From Pseudomonas monteilii (lineage in GTDB: Bacteria; Pseudomonadota; Gammaproteobacteria; Pseudomonadales; Pseudomonadaceae): a stretch of DNA of 64,000 nt. The position numbers and the translations under genes are program-made. Below, piece by piece: positions 1 through 8,846 of the stretch. The stretch spans positions 248,001-312,000 of the forward strand of contig CP013997.1 of assembly GCA_001534745.1 (NCBI GenBank), in the 5' to 3' direction. The notes below the pieces were generated by a model. The model did not search any database and was not told the DNA's origin. It was given only the letters and a program-made list of their open reading frames with translations. Every line of letters starts with the position of its first letter. Position 1 is the first letter of the stretch.

Positions 1-813
1 CTGACCCTGGGCGGCGAACGTCACGGTCTTGCCGGCCAGCGGCTCACCGGACGTCTCGCCGGACAGGCGCATGTCTTCGAGGGTGTAGCGCTTGTTGGTG
101 CGGTCGAAGCGCGCCTGCCCGGTCAGCTCGGCACGCACCTTGAGGTTCGGCTGGCCGACGCTGAGAAAGCCCGAGGCCTTGAGCGGGATATTGATGCCTT
201 CGTGCACGGCATCGGTGCTGACCTGGATGCTTTCGGCCTCGAAGGTCTGGCCCGTGGTGGCGTCGCTGTAGTGCACGCGGGCGTTGTTGACGGTCAGGCT
301 GTCGATGTCGAGCTTGAGCGCGCGTTCGTTGCCCTCGCGCGCGGCCGGTGCGTCCTTGCCGTCAGCCGAAGGGCTGGCGTCGGGCGAGGCAGGTGCCGTG
401 GCGTCCGCCACCGGCTTGCCGATGTCTTCCCAGTTGCCGTGACCCTGGGCGTCACGCGCCAGCGTCAGGTTCAGGCCTTCGATGCGCACGTCGCTCATCT
501 GCACTTCACGGCGCAGCAGCGGCAGCACGCGGACCGACAGGCCGAGCATCTGCAGGTCGGCGAAGGGGGTCTTGGGGTTCTGCAGGGTGGCGACGCTGGC
601 CTGGTGCAATTCCAGGCCCAGCCAGGGGAACAGGCTCCAGCCGATGTCACCGTCGAGGGTCAGTTCGACGTGGGCCTTTTCGCGAGCCAGCTGGCGAATC
701 TCGTCTTTGTAGTCGTTGGGATCGAAGAGGTGGGTCAGGGCGAATCCCAGAGCCACGATGATCAGCAGCAACCCGAGCAGCACCAGCCCCAGGATTTTGC
801 CAAAGGCTTTCAT
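1..813 (-). CDS. asmA: AsmA family protein (5' part, gene runs off the window edge)
   Basis: Read on the minus strand from the ATG at 813, this is the N-terminal 271 residues of an AsmA-type protein. Residues 1-28 form one hydrophobic helix after MKAFGKILG, the usual AsmA inner-membrane anchor. It is followed by the family pattern of FDPNDYKDEI, LDGDIGWSLFPWLGLEL and repeated short beta segments. AsmA proteins are anchored in the inner membrane and extend into the periplasm; they are linked to outer-membrane assembly and lipid transport. Residues about 125-150 are a low-complexity Ala/Pro/Asp linker. The C-terminus lies beyond base 1. The family call is firm; the exact AsmA paralogue is less certain. 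Confidence 0.85.
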   Translation of the reverse strand, partial: MKAFGKILGLVLLGLLLIIVALGFALTHLFDPNDYKDEIRQLAREKAHVELTLDGDIGWSLFPWLGLELHQASVATLQNPKTPFADLQMLGLSVRVLPLLRREVQMSDVRIEGLNLTLARDAQGHGNWEDIGKPVADATAPASPDASPSADGKDAPAAREGNERALKLDIDSLTVNNARVHYSDATTGQTFEAESIQVSTDAVHEGINIPLKASGFLSVGQPNLKVRAELTGQARFDRTNKRYTLEDMRLSGETSGEPLAGKTVTFAAQGQ

Positions 814-1192
814 GGGCGAGTCCTTGTAGTCCGATTTCTGAATATGGCGACCGCCGAGTATAACGCCGCCGCTCGCGGGCCTGAGTATCCGACAAGACAT
901 ATGGGGCATTTCGCGCACTTTTTGTCGGCTTTGGCGACAGTCAGGGCCTACCGTCGTCCTTTCATGCAGGAGCGCGCGGCCGAAGTGTCGCAAAGCGGCG
1001 CATGCGTCAATGATGGCATTTCGTCTCTAAAGGCGCGCGCGACCGTCTCGTCGCTGGTACTCTTGCGCGCCTGCAAAACGCCTGCGACCGGTTGTCGCGG
1101 CGTTATCAGCACCGGCTGGCCATCGCCTGCGTGCAGTCAGGACGGCACCGCGCATCGATCCGCCTCGCGAATCCGACACTTGAGGAACAACA
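814..1192. other. Divergent intergenic region, asmA / MFS gene
   Basis: This gap of about 380 bases separates two divergent genes and must hold both promoters. It is somewhat less GC-rich than the flanking genes. I saw no convincing REP element, terminator, RNA gene or strong promoter hexamer pair. A Shine-Dalgarno (TGAGGAA) lies just before 1193. Confidence 0.5.
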
Positions 1193-2854
1193 ATGAACAA
1201 GAGTATCGAGACCGGAGCCAGGGCCCGCGCCCCAGGTTTCCTGTCCAAGGAGCGCATCATCGCTCGCCCTGGCTTCAACCGCTGGCTGGTCCCGCCGGCG
1301 GCGCTGGCCATCCACCTGTGCATCGGCATGGCCTACGGCTTCTCGGTGTTCTGGCTGCCGCTGTCGCAAGCCATCGGTATCAGCGCTCCCGTCGCCTGCT
1401 CGCCGGACATGGGCTTCATCGCTCGCCTGTTCAGCGCCGAATGCGACTGGCCGATCTCGATGCTGAGCTGGATCTATACCTTGTTCTTCGTGTTCCTGGG
1501 CTGCTCGGCCGCGGTCCTCGGTGGCTGGCTCGAACACGCCGGCCCACGCAAGGCCGGCCTGGTCTCGGCCTTGTGCTGGTGCGGCGGCCTGCTGATCTCG
1601 GCCATTGGCGTGAAGACCCACCAGCTGTGGCTGATGTGGCTGGGCTCGGGGGTGATCGGGGGGATCGGCCTGGGTCTGGGCTACATCTCGCCGGTCTCGA
1701 CACTGATCAAGTGGTTCCCGGACAAGCGCGGCATGGCCACCGGCATGGCGATCATGGGCTTCGGCGGCGGCGCGATGGTCGGCGCTCCCCTGGCCACCAC
1801 GCTGATGGGGCATTTCGCTACCGGCCAGGACGTCGGTGTCTGGCAGAGCTTCATGGTCATGGCGGCGATCTACTTCGTGTTCATGACCGCTGGCGCGCTC
1901 GCCTACCGCGTACCGCCGACCGGCTGGAAACCCGCCGGTTGGACCCCGGTCCAGAAGAAGGCCGGCAGCGGCATGATCACCGACCGTCACGTGCACGTCA
2001 GCGTGGCCTGGAAGACGCCTCAGTTCGTGCTGATCTGGCTGGTGCTGTGCCTGAACGTCTCGGCCGGTATCGGCATCCTCGGCATGGCCTCGCCGCTGCT
2101 GCAGGAAGTGTTCGGTGGCAAGCTGCTGGGCAATGAGCTGAGCTTCAGCGAACTCAATGCCGGCCAGCTGGCACAGATCGCCGCCATCGCCGCCGGCTTT
2201 ACCGGTCTGCTGAGCCTGTTCAACATCGGCGGGCGGTTCTTCTGGGCCTCGTTCTCCGACTACATCGGGCGCAAGAACACCTACTTCGCCTTCTTCGCCC
2301 TGGGCGTGGCGCTGTACGCGCTGATCCCGAACATGGGCCACATCGGCAACGTCGCGCTGTTCGTGGCGGCCTTTTGCATCATCCTGTCGATGTACGGCGG
2401 TGGCTTCTCCACCGTGCCGGCCTACCTGGCCGACCTGTTCGGCACCCAGATGGTCGGGGCGATCCACGGTCGTCTGCTGACCGCCTGGGCCGCCGCCGGC
2501 GTGCTCGGCCCAGTGCTGATCACCTACCTGCGCGAGTACCAGCTGGCGCTGGGCGTCGAGCGTTCGGCCGCCTACGACATCACCCTGTACATCCTGGCCG
2601 GCCTGCTGGTGCTGGGCTTCATCTGCAACGCCCTGGTGCGTCCGGTGGCCGACAAATACTTCATGACCGAGTCCGAGCTGGCCGCCGAGCGCGCGCTGAG
2701 CCATGACAAGGGTGCCGATGGCAGCCAGGTCCTGGAGTGGAGCGCAGCCCCGGCCAGCAAGCCGCTGGTGGTAGTGGCCTGGCTGGTGGTGGGCATTCCG
2801 CTGGCGTGGGGGATCTGGATCACCCTGCAGAAGACCGCTGTGCTGTTCAACTGA
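1193..2854 (+). CDS. OFA-family MFS transporter (oxalate/formate antiporter-like)
   Basis: This 553-residue polytopic inner-membrane protein shows the MFS pattern of about twelve hydrophobic segments, starting near residue 30. It carries the OFA-subfamily signatures PPAALAIHLCIGMAYGFSVF and LGLGYISPVSTLIKWFPDKR, the latter followed by GMATGMAIMGFGGG. Compared with a minimal MFS protein (about 400 residues) it has an insertion with two cysteines (SAPVACSPDMG...SAECDW, residues 63-86) and a C-terminal extension ending in an extra hydrophobic helix near residues 520-540. Such features are common in Pseudomonas OFA proteins. The start has a good Shine-Dalgarno (TGAGGAA, 6 bases away). The substrate cannot be read from sequence; a small organic acid anion is the family default. 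It is transcribed alone, upstream of the his genes. Confidence 0.85.
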   Translation: MNKSIETGARARAPGFLSKERIIARPGFNRWLVPPAALAIHLCIGMAYGFSVFWLPLSQAIGISAPVACSPDMGFIARLFSAECDWPISMLSWIYTLFFVFLGCSAAVLGGWLEHAGPRKAGLVSALCWCGGLLISAIGVKTHQLWLMWLGSGVIGGIGLGLGYISPVSTLIKWFPDKRGMATGMAIMGFGGGAMVGAPLATTLMGHFATGQDVGVWQSFMVMAAIYFVFMTAGALAYRVPPTGWKPAGWTPVQKKAGSGMITDRHVHVSVAWKTPQFVLIWLVLCLNVSAGIGILGMASPLLQEVFGGKLLGNELSFSELNAGQLAQIAAIAAGFTGLLSLFNIGGRFFWASFSDYIGRKNTYFAFFALGVALYALIPNMGHIGNVALFVAAFCIILSMYGGGFSTVPAYLADLFGTQMVGAIHGRLLTAWAAAGVLGPVLITYLREYQLALGVERSAAYDITLYILAGLLVLGFICNALVRPVADKYFMTESELAAERALSHDKGADGSQVLEWSAAPASKPLVVVAWLVVGIPLAWGIWITLQKTAVLFN

Positions 2855-3005
2855 CCTTGCAGCGAGCCGGGGCGGCGCAGTGCGTCGAACCCCGGCACGA
2901 AGACGGCCCGTGCAACGCGGGCCCTCGTCGACGGGCACATGCCTGCGACCGGCAAATTTCCCCGATCACACGTCATCCGCGTTTCAAGCCGGGCATTTCT
3001 GCGCC

Positions 3006-3011
3006 TATAAT
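3006..3011 (+). promoter_or_regulatory. Sigma-70 -10 box upstream of hisB
   Basis: A perfect TATAAT lies 38 bases before the hisB ATG. The best -35 is weak (TTTCAA at 2982-2987, 18-base spacer). It gives a short leader of about 30 nt and is the probable start of the hisB-hisF transcript. I see no leader peptide or attenuator. Confidence 0.55.
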
Positions 3012-3049
3012 GTGGCCCTTTTCGCCCAACGATTCTTGCGGAGCTGGTG

Positions 3050-3643
3050 ATGGTCGAACGTAAGGCTTCCGTCGAGCGCAATACCCTGGAAACCCAGGTG
3101 AAGGCCTCGATCAACCTCGATGGCAGTGGCAAAGCACGCTTCGCCATCGGTGTGCCCTTCCTTGAACACATGCTCGACCAGATCGCCCGGCACGGGCTGA
3201 TCGACCTGGACATCGAGTGCCAGGGCGACCTGCACATCGACGACCACCATACGGTCGAAGACGTCGGCATCACCCTCGGCCAGGCCTTCGCTCAGGCCAT
3301 TGGCGACAAGAAGGGCATCCGTCGCTACGGCCATGCCTACGTGCCGCTGGACGAAGCCCTGTCGCGGGTGGTGATCGACTTCTCCGGTCGCCCCGGCCTG
3401 CAGATGCACGTGCCCTACACCCGCGCGTCGGTCGGTGGCTTCGATGTCGACCTGTTCCAGGAATTCTTCCAGGGCTTCGTCAACCACGCCCTGGTGACCC
3501 TGCACATCGACAACCTGCGTGGGCACAACACCCATCACCAGATCGAGACCGTGTTCAAGGCCTTCGGCCGCGCACTGCGCATGGCCGTGGAACTGGACGA
3601 CCGCATGGCCGGGCAGATGCCCTCCACCAAGGGTTGCCTCTGA
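3050..3643 (+). CDS. hisB: Imidazoleglycerol-phosphate dehydratase
   Basis: HisB catalyses the sixth step of histidine synthesis, imidazole glycerol phosphate to imidazole acetol phosphate. The 197-residue protein is the monofunctional type, without the phosphatase domain of enterobacterial HisB. The Mn-binding histidine motifs are visible: [13 protein letters not shown], the cluster DDHHTVED and GHNTHHQIE near the C-terminus. A GTG at 3047 is also in frame, but the ATG at 3050 gives the usual [15 protein letters not shown] start. Its stop overlaps the hisH ATG by one base (TGATG), so the two are translationally coupled. It is the first gene of the his cluster here. Confidence 0.97.
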   Translation: MVERKASVERNTLETQVKASINLDGSGKARFAIGVPFLEHMLDQIARHGLIDLDIECQGDLHIDDHHTVEDVGITLGQAFAQAIGDKKGIRRYGHAYVPLDEALSRVVIDFSGRPGLQMHVPYTRASVGGFDVDLFQEFFQGFVNHALVTLHIDNLRGHNTHHQIETVFKAFGRALRMAVELDDRMAGQMPSTKGCL

Positions 3644-4281
3644 TGCAGACAGTAGCCGTGATCGACTATGGCATGGGCAACCTGCATTCGGTGGCCAAGG
3701 CCCTGGAGCACGTAGGTGCCGGCAAGGTGCTGGTCACCAGTGACGCGGCCGTGATCCGCGAGGCGGACCGGGTGGTCTTCCCAGGCGTCGGCGCGATCCG
3801 CGACTGCATGGCCGAGATCCGTCGCCTGGGCTTCGACAGCCTGGTGCGCGAGGTCAGCCAGGACCGCCCGTTCCTCGGCATCTGTGTCGGCATGCAGGCG
3901 CTGCTCGAGCACAGCGAGGAAAACGACGGCGTCGACTGCATCGGTCTGTTCCCGGGCAAGGTCCGGTTCTTCGGCAAGGACCTGCATGAAGACGGCCAGC
4001 ACCTGAAGGTGCCGCACATGGGCTGGAACGAAGTGACCCAGGGTGTCGACCACCCGCTGTGGCACGACATCCCCGACCGGGCGCGCTTCTATTTCGTGCA
4101 CAGCTACTACATCGAGGCCGGCAAGCCGAACCAGGTGGTCGGTCGCGGTCACTACGGTGTCGACTTCGCCGCCGCGCTGGCCGAAGGCTCGCGCTTCGCC
4201 GTGCAGTTCCACCCGGAAAAGAGCCATACCCACGGCCTGCAACTGTTGCAGAACTTCATCAGCTGGGACGGCCGCTGGTAA
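3643..4281 (+). CDS. hisH: Imidazole glycerol phosphate synthase, glutaminase subunit
   Basis: HisH hydrolyses glutamine and channels ammonia to HisF. The 212-residue protein is a class I glutamine amidotransferase. The catalytic triad is present: Cys81 in GICVGMQ, and His190 and Glu192 in VQFHPEKS. The oxyanion strand [10 protein letters not shown] is also seen. The start ATG overlaps the hisB stop and its own stop overlaps the next ATG (TAATG), so hisB, hisH and the DUF2164 gene form a tightly coupled run. HisF lies two genes downstream. Confidence 0.97.
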   Translation: MQTVAVIDYGMGNLHSVAKALEHVGAGKVLVTSDAAVIREADRVVFPGVGAIRDCMAEIRRLGFDSLVREVSQDRPFLGICVGMQALLEHSEENDGVDCIGLFPGKVRFFGKDLHEDGQHLKVPHMGWNEVTQGVDHPLWHDIPDRARFYFVHSYYIEAGKPNQVVGRGHYGVDFAAALAEGSRFAVQFHPEKSHTHGLQLLQNFISWDGRW

Positions 4282-4544
4282 TGACCCGTGCGCGCCCCAC
4301 GCCACCGCGCATGACCCTGGCGCCCGAGCAGGAGCGCCAGGCGCTGGAGACCCTCAAGCGGTTTCTCGAAGACCGCTTCGAGCTGCAGCTGGGGTCGTTC
4401 GAGGTGGCCGAGGTGCTCGAGGTGTTCAGCCGGGACATCGCACCCCACTACTACAACCGGGCCATCGCCGATGTGCAGGTGCACCTCAAGGACCGCTTCG
4501 AGAGCATCGAAAGCGACCTGTGGGCGCTCGAGAAAGGCGACTGA
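4281..4544 (+). CDS. DUF2164 family protein
   Basis: This 87-residue protein has the DUF2164 layout: a run of charged helices with LKRFLEDRFELQLGSFEVAEVL, followed by the APHYYNRAIADVQ and KDRFESIESDLWALE segments. No catalytic motif, signal peptide or membrane helix is visible, so a small cytosolic helical protein is likely. It starts on the last base of the hisH stop and is therefore co-translated with the histidine genes. About 100 bases then separate it from hisA. I recall this gene in the same place in other Pseudomonas; its function is not known to me. A link to histidine synthesis is inferred only from position. Confidence 0.85.
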   Translation: MTRARPTPPRMTLAPEQERQALETLKRFLEDRFELQLGSFEVAEVLEVFSRDIAPHYYNRAIADVQVHLKDRFESIESDLWALEKGD

Positions 4545-4650
4545 CCCGACGATCACCGCACGCACGGCACGATCGCCAGACGAACCATTGACGCGCATGC
4601 GTGCGGCCATCGACGCGCAGCATGCCGCCTGAACCGACGAAGGACACAGC

Positions 4651-5379
4651 ATGCTGATTATCCCCGCTATCGATCTGAAGGACGGCGCCTGCGTGCGTCT
4701 GCGCCAGGGCCGCATGGAAGACTCCACGGTGTTTTCCGATGACCCGGTGAGCATGGCCGCCAAGTGGGTGGAGGGCGGTTGCCGCCGGCTGCACCTGGTC
4801 GACCTGAACGGCGCCTTCGAAGGCCAGCCGGTCAACGGTGAGGTGGTGACCGCGATCGCCAAGCGCTACCCGCACCTGCCGATCCAGATCGGCGGCGGCA
4901 TCCGTTCGCTGGAGACCATCGAGCACTACGTCAAGGCCGGCGTCAGCTACGTGATCATCGGCACCAAGGCGGTCAAGCAGCCTGAGTTCGTCGCCGAAGC
5001 CTGCAAGGCCTTCCCCGGCAAGGTGATCGTCGGTCTGGACGCCAAGGACGGCTTCGTCGCCACCGACGGTTGGGCCGAAGTCAGCTCGGTGCAGGTCATC
5101 GACCTGGCCCGTCGCTTCGAGGCCGACGGCGTCTCGGCGATCGTCTACACCGACATCGCCAAGGACGGCATGATGCAGGGCTGCAACGTGCCCTTCACCA
5201 AGGCCCTGGCCGAAGCCACCTCGATCCCGGTGATCGCCTCCGGCGGCATCCACAACCTGGGCGACATCCAGGCCCTGCTGGATGCCAGGACGCCAGGCAT
5301 CATCGGCGCCATCACCGGTCGTGCCATCTACGAAGGCACCCTCGACGTCGCCGAAGCCCAGGCGCTCTGCGACCGTTGA
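4651..5379 (+). CDS. hisA: ProFAR isomerase (phosphoribosylformimino-AICAR-P isomerase)
   Basis: HisA carries out the Amadori rearrangement of ProFAR to PRFAR in histidine synthesis. The 242-residue protein is a single (beta/alpha)8 barrel. The catalytic acid/base Asp8 sits in [10 protein letters not shown], and the second Asp is in YTDIAKDG. The phosphate-binding loops IGGGIRS and ASGGIHN are both present, reflecting the half-barrel duplication shared with HisF. The Shine-Dalgarno is AAGGA before ATG. It is followed after 40 bases by hisF. Confidence 0.97.
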   Translation: MLIIPAIDLKDGACVRLRQGRMEDSTVFSDDPVSMAAKWVEGGCRRLHLVDLNGAFEGQPVNGEVVTAIAKRYPHLPIQIGGGIRSLETIEHYVKAGVSYVIIGTKAVKQPEFVAEACKAFPGKVIVGLDAKDGFVATDGWAEVSSVQVIDLARRFEADGVSAIVYTDIAKDGMMQGCNVPFTKALAEATSIPVIASGGIHNLGDIQALLDARTPGIIGAITGRAIYEGTLDVAEAQALCDR

Positions 5380-5386
5380 ATGGGTG

Positions 5387-5404
5387 AGCTGCAAGCGTGC
5401 AGCT
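5387..5404. repeat. Short perfect inverted repeat between hisA and hisF
   Basis: AGCTGCA-AGCG-TGCAGCT forms a 7-bp stem with a 4-base loop, directly before the hisF Shine-Dalgarno (AAAGGAG). No U-run follows, so it is more likely an intercistronic hairpin affecting RNA stability or hisF translation than a terminator. A related CTGCAAGCT repeat occurs at 45352-45427. Confidence 0.6.
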
Positions 5405-5419
5405 TAAAGGAGAAAGTTC

Positions 5420-6190
5420 ATGGCTTTAGCGAAACGCATCATCCCCTGCCTGGACGTGGACAACGGTCGGGTGGTCAAGGGCGTCAAGTTCGAGAACATC
5501 CGCGACGCTGGCGACCCGGTGGAAATCGCCCGGCGCTATGACGAGCAGGGTGCCGACGAGATCACCTTCCTGGACATCACCGCCAGCGTCGATGGCCGCG
5601 ACACGACGTTGCACACCGTCGAGCGCATGGCCAGCCAGGTGTTCATCCCGCTGACCGTGGGCGGCGGCGTGCGTACCGTGCAGGACATCCGCAACCTGCT
5701 CAACGCCGGTGCCGACAAGGTCTCGATCAACACGGCTGCCGTGTTCACCCCCGAGTTCGTGGGCGAGGCGGCCGACCGCTTCGGTTCCCAGTGCATCGTC
5801 GTGGCCATCGATGCCAAGCAGGTCTCCGCGCCTGGCGAGCCACCGCGCTGGGAGATCTTCACCCATGGCGGTCGCAAGCCGACCGGCCTGGATGCCGTGG
5901 CCTGGGCGCGCAAGATGGAAGGGCTGGGGGCGGGGGAGATCCTGCTGACCAGCATGGACCAGGACGGCATGAAGAATGGCTTCGACCTGGGCGTGACCCG
6001 GGCCATCAGCGACGCGGTCGGTATCCCGGTGATCGCCTCGGGCGGCGTCGGCAACCTGCAGCACCTGGCCGACGGTATCCTGGAAGGGCACGCCAGCGCG
6101 GTACTGGCGGCGAGCATCTTCCACTTCGGCGAGTACACCGTACCGGAAGCCAAGGCTTACCTGGCACAGCGCGGGATCGTGGTGCGCTGA
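5420..6190 (+). CDS. hisF: Imidazole glycerol phosphate synthase, cyclase subunit
   Basis: HisF joins ammonia from HisH to PRFAR and cyclises it, giving imidazole glycerol phosphate and AICAR. It is 256 residues, the usual length. The catalytic Asp12 ([13 protein letters not shown]) and the second Asp in VVAIDAK are present, as are the two phosphate loops VGGGVRT and ASGGVGN. It is the last gene of the his run; REP elements begin about 30 bases after its stop. Confidence 0.97.
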   Translation: MALAKRIIPCLDVDNGRVVKGVKFENIRDAGDPVEIARRYDEQGADEITFLDITASVDGRDTTLHTVERMASQVFIPLTVGGGVRTVQDIRNLLNAGADKVSINTAAVFTPEFVGEAADRFGSQCIVVAIDAKQVSAPGEPPRWEIFTHGGRKPTGLDAVAWARKMEGLGAGEILLTSMDQDGMKNGFDLGVTRAISDAVGIPVIASGGVGNLQHLADGILEGHASAVLAASIFHFGEYTVPEAKAYLAQRGIVVR

Positions 6191-6217
6191 GGGTTGTGCG
6201 ACGTGGTTGCGGGTTGC

Positions 6218-6460
6218 CTGTATCGCTGGCAAGCCCGCTCCCACAGGTGGCGTCGCCATCGTGCCGATACCTGCTTGAAATGCGTGCCTGTGGGAGCTGG
6301 CTTGCCAGCGATAGGGCCTGTGCATTCACCTCAGAGTTGGCAGGCCAATGTTCAAGCTGTCGGTCACGTGTCGGGTTTGCCACCGCTATCGCGGGCAAGC
6401 CCGCTCCCACAGGTGGCGTCGCCATCGTGCTGCTGCCTGCTTGAAATGGGTACATGTGGG
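6218..6460. repeat. REP cluster with a 166-bp repeated unit
   Basis: GCAAGCCCGCTCCCACAGG-type palindromes occur near 6228, 6290 (inverted) and 6394, plus a partial inverted copy near 6450. The segment from the first CCCGCTCCCACAGGTGGCG through CCTGCTTGAAATG recurs almost unchanged 166 bases later (AAGCCCGCTC at 6231 and 6397), so the unit has duplicated in tandem. It lies between the convergent ends of hisF and cbcV. Confidence 0.8.
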
Positions 6461-6547
6461 AGTCCACCCGCCGCCTTGGCGCCGCGCTGTCGCGCAGAGA
6501 ATATGATGATAGCTGGCAGGATCCGAAGCTTCATTGCTAAGCGATTT

Positions 6548-6672
6548 TAGGGCCGCCTTGCGGCCCATCGCGGCACAGGGGCCGCTCCTACACCCGTAGT
6601 CCCACCGCGGGATTGCAGGGTATCGCGGTCACCTGTAGGAGCGGCCCCAGTGCCGCGATTGGGCCCGCAGGG
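6548..6672. repeat. Second-type REP pair (GCGGCAC...GGGGCCGCTCCTAC)
   Basis: Two inverted copies of a different REP type are seen. They share GCGGCACAGGGGCCGCTCCT / AGGAGCGGCCCCAGTGCCGC, flanked by GGGCCGC...GCGGCCC and GGGCCCGCAGGGCCC hairpins. The same type reappears at 61371-61437. The whole gap 6191-6750 holds only these repeats and the hairpin at 6712-6735. Confidence 0.75.
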
Positions 6673-6711
6673 CCCACGAAATCATCGACACGGTAATGCA
6701 GGGATCAAACC

Positions 6712-6735
6712 GCAGGTACCCCACGGGATACCTGC
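6712..6735 (-). terminator. Hairpin downstream of cbcV
   Basis: GCAGGTA and TACCTGC form a perfect 7-bp stem, extended inside by CCC/GGG, just after the cbcV stop. The U-tract is poor, so it may be a weak or Rho-assisted end of the cbcXWV transcript. Confidence 0.4.
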
Positions 6736-6750
6736 ACCTCCCACGCCTAC

Positions 6751-7929
6751 CTACCCATGACTACGCCCCAACAGCGCATGGTACAGCTCGCTGTCCCCCA
6801 GGATCCCCACCACCGAATTGCCTTCCTGCAGCACCAGCTTGTTGCCAGTCTGGTAACGGATCTGCAAGGCTTCGCGCATGCCGATGTCGGCATGCACCAG
6901 CGTCGGCGTGCGGGCCAGGTCGTCCACCGATTGTCCCGGCGCCCAGTTCTGCAGGGCCATGCCATTGACGCCCTGGCGTGCGCCCTTGATGGTGTTGCCC
7001 TCGGCCAGGTCGAGCCAAGAGTCGTTGCTCGGGTCCAAGCACACCGACCCGTTGAGGCGTTTGCAGTTGTCCAGCGTGCGCATCAGGCTGCGGCCGCACA
7101 GTACGTTGAGCGGGTTGGTGTGGGCGACGAAGGTGCGCACGTAGTCGTCGGCCGGATTGAGGACGATTTCTTCAGGACGGCTGTATTGAATGATGCGGCC
7201 ATCTTTCATGATGGCGATGCGGCTGCCCAGCTTGAGCGCTTCGTCCAGGTCGTGGCTGACGAACACGATGGTCTTGCTCAGCTTGCGTTGCAGTTCCAGC
7301 AGCTCGTCCTGCAGCCCCTGCCGGATCAACGGGTCGAGCGCCGAGAACGGCTCGTCCATCAGCAGGATGTCGGCGTCCATGGCCAAGGCCCGTGCCAGCC
7401 CGACGCGCTGCTGCATGCCACCAGACAGCTCGTCGGGCTTCTTGTTGCGCCACTGCGTCAGGCCGACCAGTTCGAGCTTCTCGTCCACCAGCTTGCGCCG
7501 CTCCTTCTCGGGGCGACCCTGCATTTCCAGGCCGAAGCTGATGTTCTCGCGCACGGTAAGCCAGGGCATCAGGGCGAACTTCTGGAACACCATGGCGATG
7601 CGCTGGGTGCGCATCATCTTCAGCTCGGCCGGCGTGCAATGGGCGATGTCGATCTGGCTCCCTTCGTGCTCGACGAACAGCTTGCCGCGGCTGACGGTGT
7701 TCAACCCGTTGATGCAGCGCAGCAGGCTCGACTTGCCCGAGCCGGACAGCCCCATCAGCACGCAGATCTCGCCTTTCTGGATGTCCAGGTTGGCTTTCTC
7801 CACCCCCAGGACCAGCCCGGTGCGCTTGAGGATCTGTTCGCGGTTCAAGCCTTGATCAAGCAGGGCCAGGGCTTCGCGTGGCTTGTTGGAGAACACCACG
7901 TCGACGTCTTCGAATCGAATGATACTCAT
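6751..7929 (-). CDS. cbcV: Choline/betaine/carnitine ABC transporter, ATPase
   Basis: CbcV is the ATPase of the quaternary-amine importer CbcXWV. The 392-residue protein belongs to the ProV/OpuAA group. Walker A is at 60-67 (GLSGSGKS), the Q-loop Gln at 116, the LSGGMQQR signature at 168-175, Walker B ILLMDEP at 188-194 and the switch His at 226. The region after about 275 is the CBS-like C-terminal module typical of osmolyte-type ATPases. Its ATG overlaps the cbcW stop by 4 bases. Gene order on the minus strand is cbcX-cbcW-cbcV, beside sdaB and gbdR as in P. aeruginosa. The transporter's substrate role is taken from that characterised system. Confidence 0.93.
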   Translation of the reverse strand: MSIIRFEDVDVVFSNKPREALALLDQGLNREQILKRTGLVLGVEKANLDIQKGEICVLMGLSGSGKSSLLRCINGLNTVSRGKLFVEHEGSQIDIAHCTPAELKMMRTQRIAMVFQKFALMPWLTVRENISFGLEMQGRPEKERRKLVDEKLELVGLTQWRNKKPDELSGGMQQRVGLARALAMDADILLMDEPFSALDPLIRQGLQDELLELQRKLSKTIVFVSHDLDEALKLGSRIAIMKDGRIIQYSRPEEIVLNPADDYVRTFVAHTNPLNVLCGRSLMRTLDNCKRLNGSVCLDPSNDSWLDLAEGNTIKGARQGVNGMALQNWAPGQSVDDLARTPTLVHADIGMREALQIRYQTGNKLVLQEGNSVVGILGDSELYHALLGRSHG

Positions 7930-8771
7930 GCTTCGCTCCTGGCTGGCAGCTCGGGTTGCTTGCAGATACGGTCGAGCATGATCGCCAGCAGCACGATGGC
8001 CAGACCCGCTTCGAAGCCCAGTGAAATGTCAGCGGTGTTCAAGGCGTTGACCACCGGTTTGCCCAGCCCGTCGGCACCGACCAGGGCCGCGATCACCACC
8101 ATCGACAGCGACAGCATGATGCATTGCGTGACGCCGGCGGCGATGCTCGGCATGGCGTGGGGCAGCTCGATGCGCGTGAGCAGCTGACGGCGCGAACAGC
8201 CGAATGCCTTGCCGGCGTCGAGCAGTTCCTGGGGGACGTCGCAGATGCCCAGGTAGGTCAGGCGGATGGGCGCTGCGATGGCGAACACCACCGTCGAGAT
8301 CAGCCCAGGCACCACGCCGAGGCCGAACAGCGTCAGCGTGGGGATCAGGTAGACGAAGGTCGGTACGGTCTGCATCAGATCCAGTACCGGGCGCAGGCCG
8401 GTGTAGAACATGGGCTTGTGCGCCGCGACGATGCCCAGCGGCACACCGATGGCCACGCACACCACCGTGGCGAAGGTGACCTGGGCCAGGGTCTCCATGG
8501 TTTCCTGCCAGTAGCCCAGGTTGAGGATCAACAGAAAGGAGAGGGCGCAGAACAGGGTCAGCGACCACTTGCGCTGGATCAGGTGCGCCAGCCCGGCGAG
8601 GAGGGCAATCAGGACGAGGGGGTTGAACCAGGTCAAGGCACTGGTGACACCATGGATCATCAGTTCCAGGCCTTGGGCGATAGCGTCGAAGTAGTTGGCG
8701 CCATGCTGGGTCAACCATTCGACAAATGAGGCCATGTACTGCCCTAGCGGTAATTTCTGATCGATAAGCAT
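7926..8771 (-). CDS. cbcW: Choline/betaine/carnitine ABC transporter, permease
   Basis: CbcW is the inner-membrane permease of CbcXWV. I chose the ATG at 8771 because it gives MLIDQKLPLGQY, the usual start, and 281 residues; a frame extension to 8819 adds sequence I do not recognise. It has several membrane segments from about residue 50 onward. The EAA-type permease loop lies around CDVPQELLDAGKAFGCSRRQ and IELPHAMPSIAAG. It lies 75 bases downstream of cbcX and overlaps cbcV. Confidence 0.92.
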   Translation of the reverse strand: MLIDQKLPLGQYMASFVEWLTQHGANYFDAIAQGLELMIHGVTSALTWFNPLVLIALLAGLAHLIQRKWSLTLFCALSFLLILNLGYWQETMETLAQVTFATVVCVAIGVPLGIVAAHKPMFYTGLRPVLDLMQTVPTFVYLIPTLTLFGLGVVPGLISTVVFAIAAPIRLTYLGICDVPQELLDAGKAFGCSRRQLLTRIELPHAMPSIAAGVTQCIMLSLSMVVIAALVGADGLGKPVVNALNTADISLGFEAGLAIVLLAIMLDRICKQPELPARSEA

Positions 8772-8846
8772 GATAGCGAACGTCCACCTGCGAGGATTGA
8801 GGTCAACCTGCGCCGTCACGGCGGCGACGCAGGGGCATGCGTGCGG

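Noticed and set aside
1106..2938. Open frame of about 610 codons on the minus strand
   Set aside because: Antisense of the MFS transporter gene; its Gln/His/Arg-rich translation is typical of shadow frames.
6218..6460. Possible CRISPR-like array
   Set aside because: Repeats are palindromic REP units in alternating orientation with irregular spacers, and no cas genes are near.
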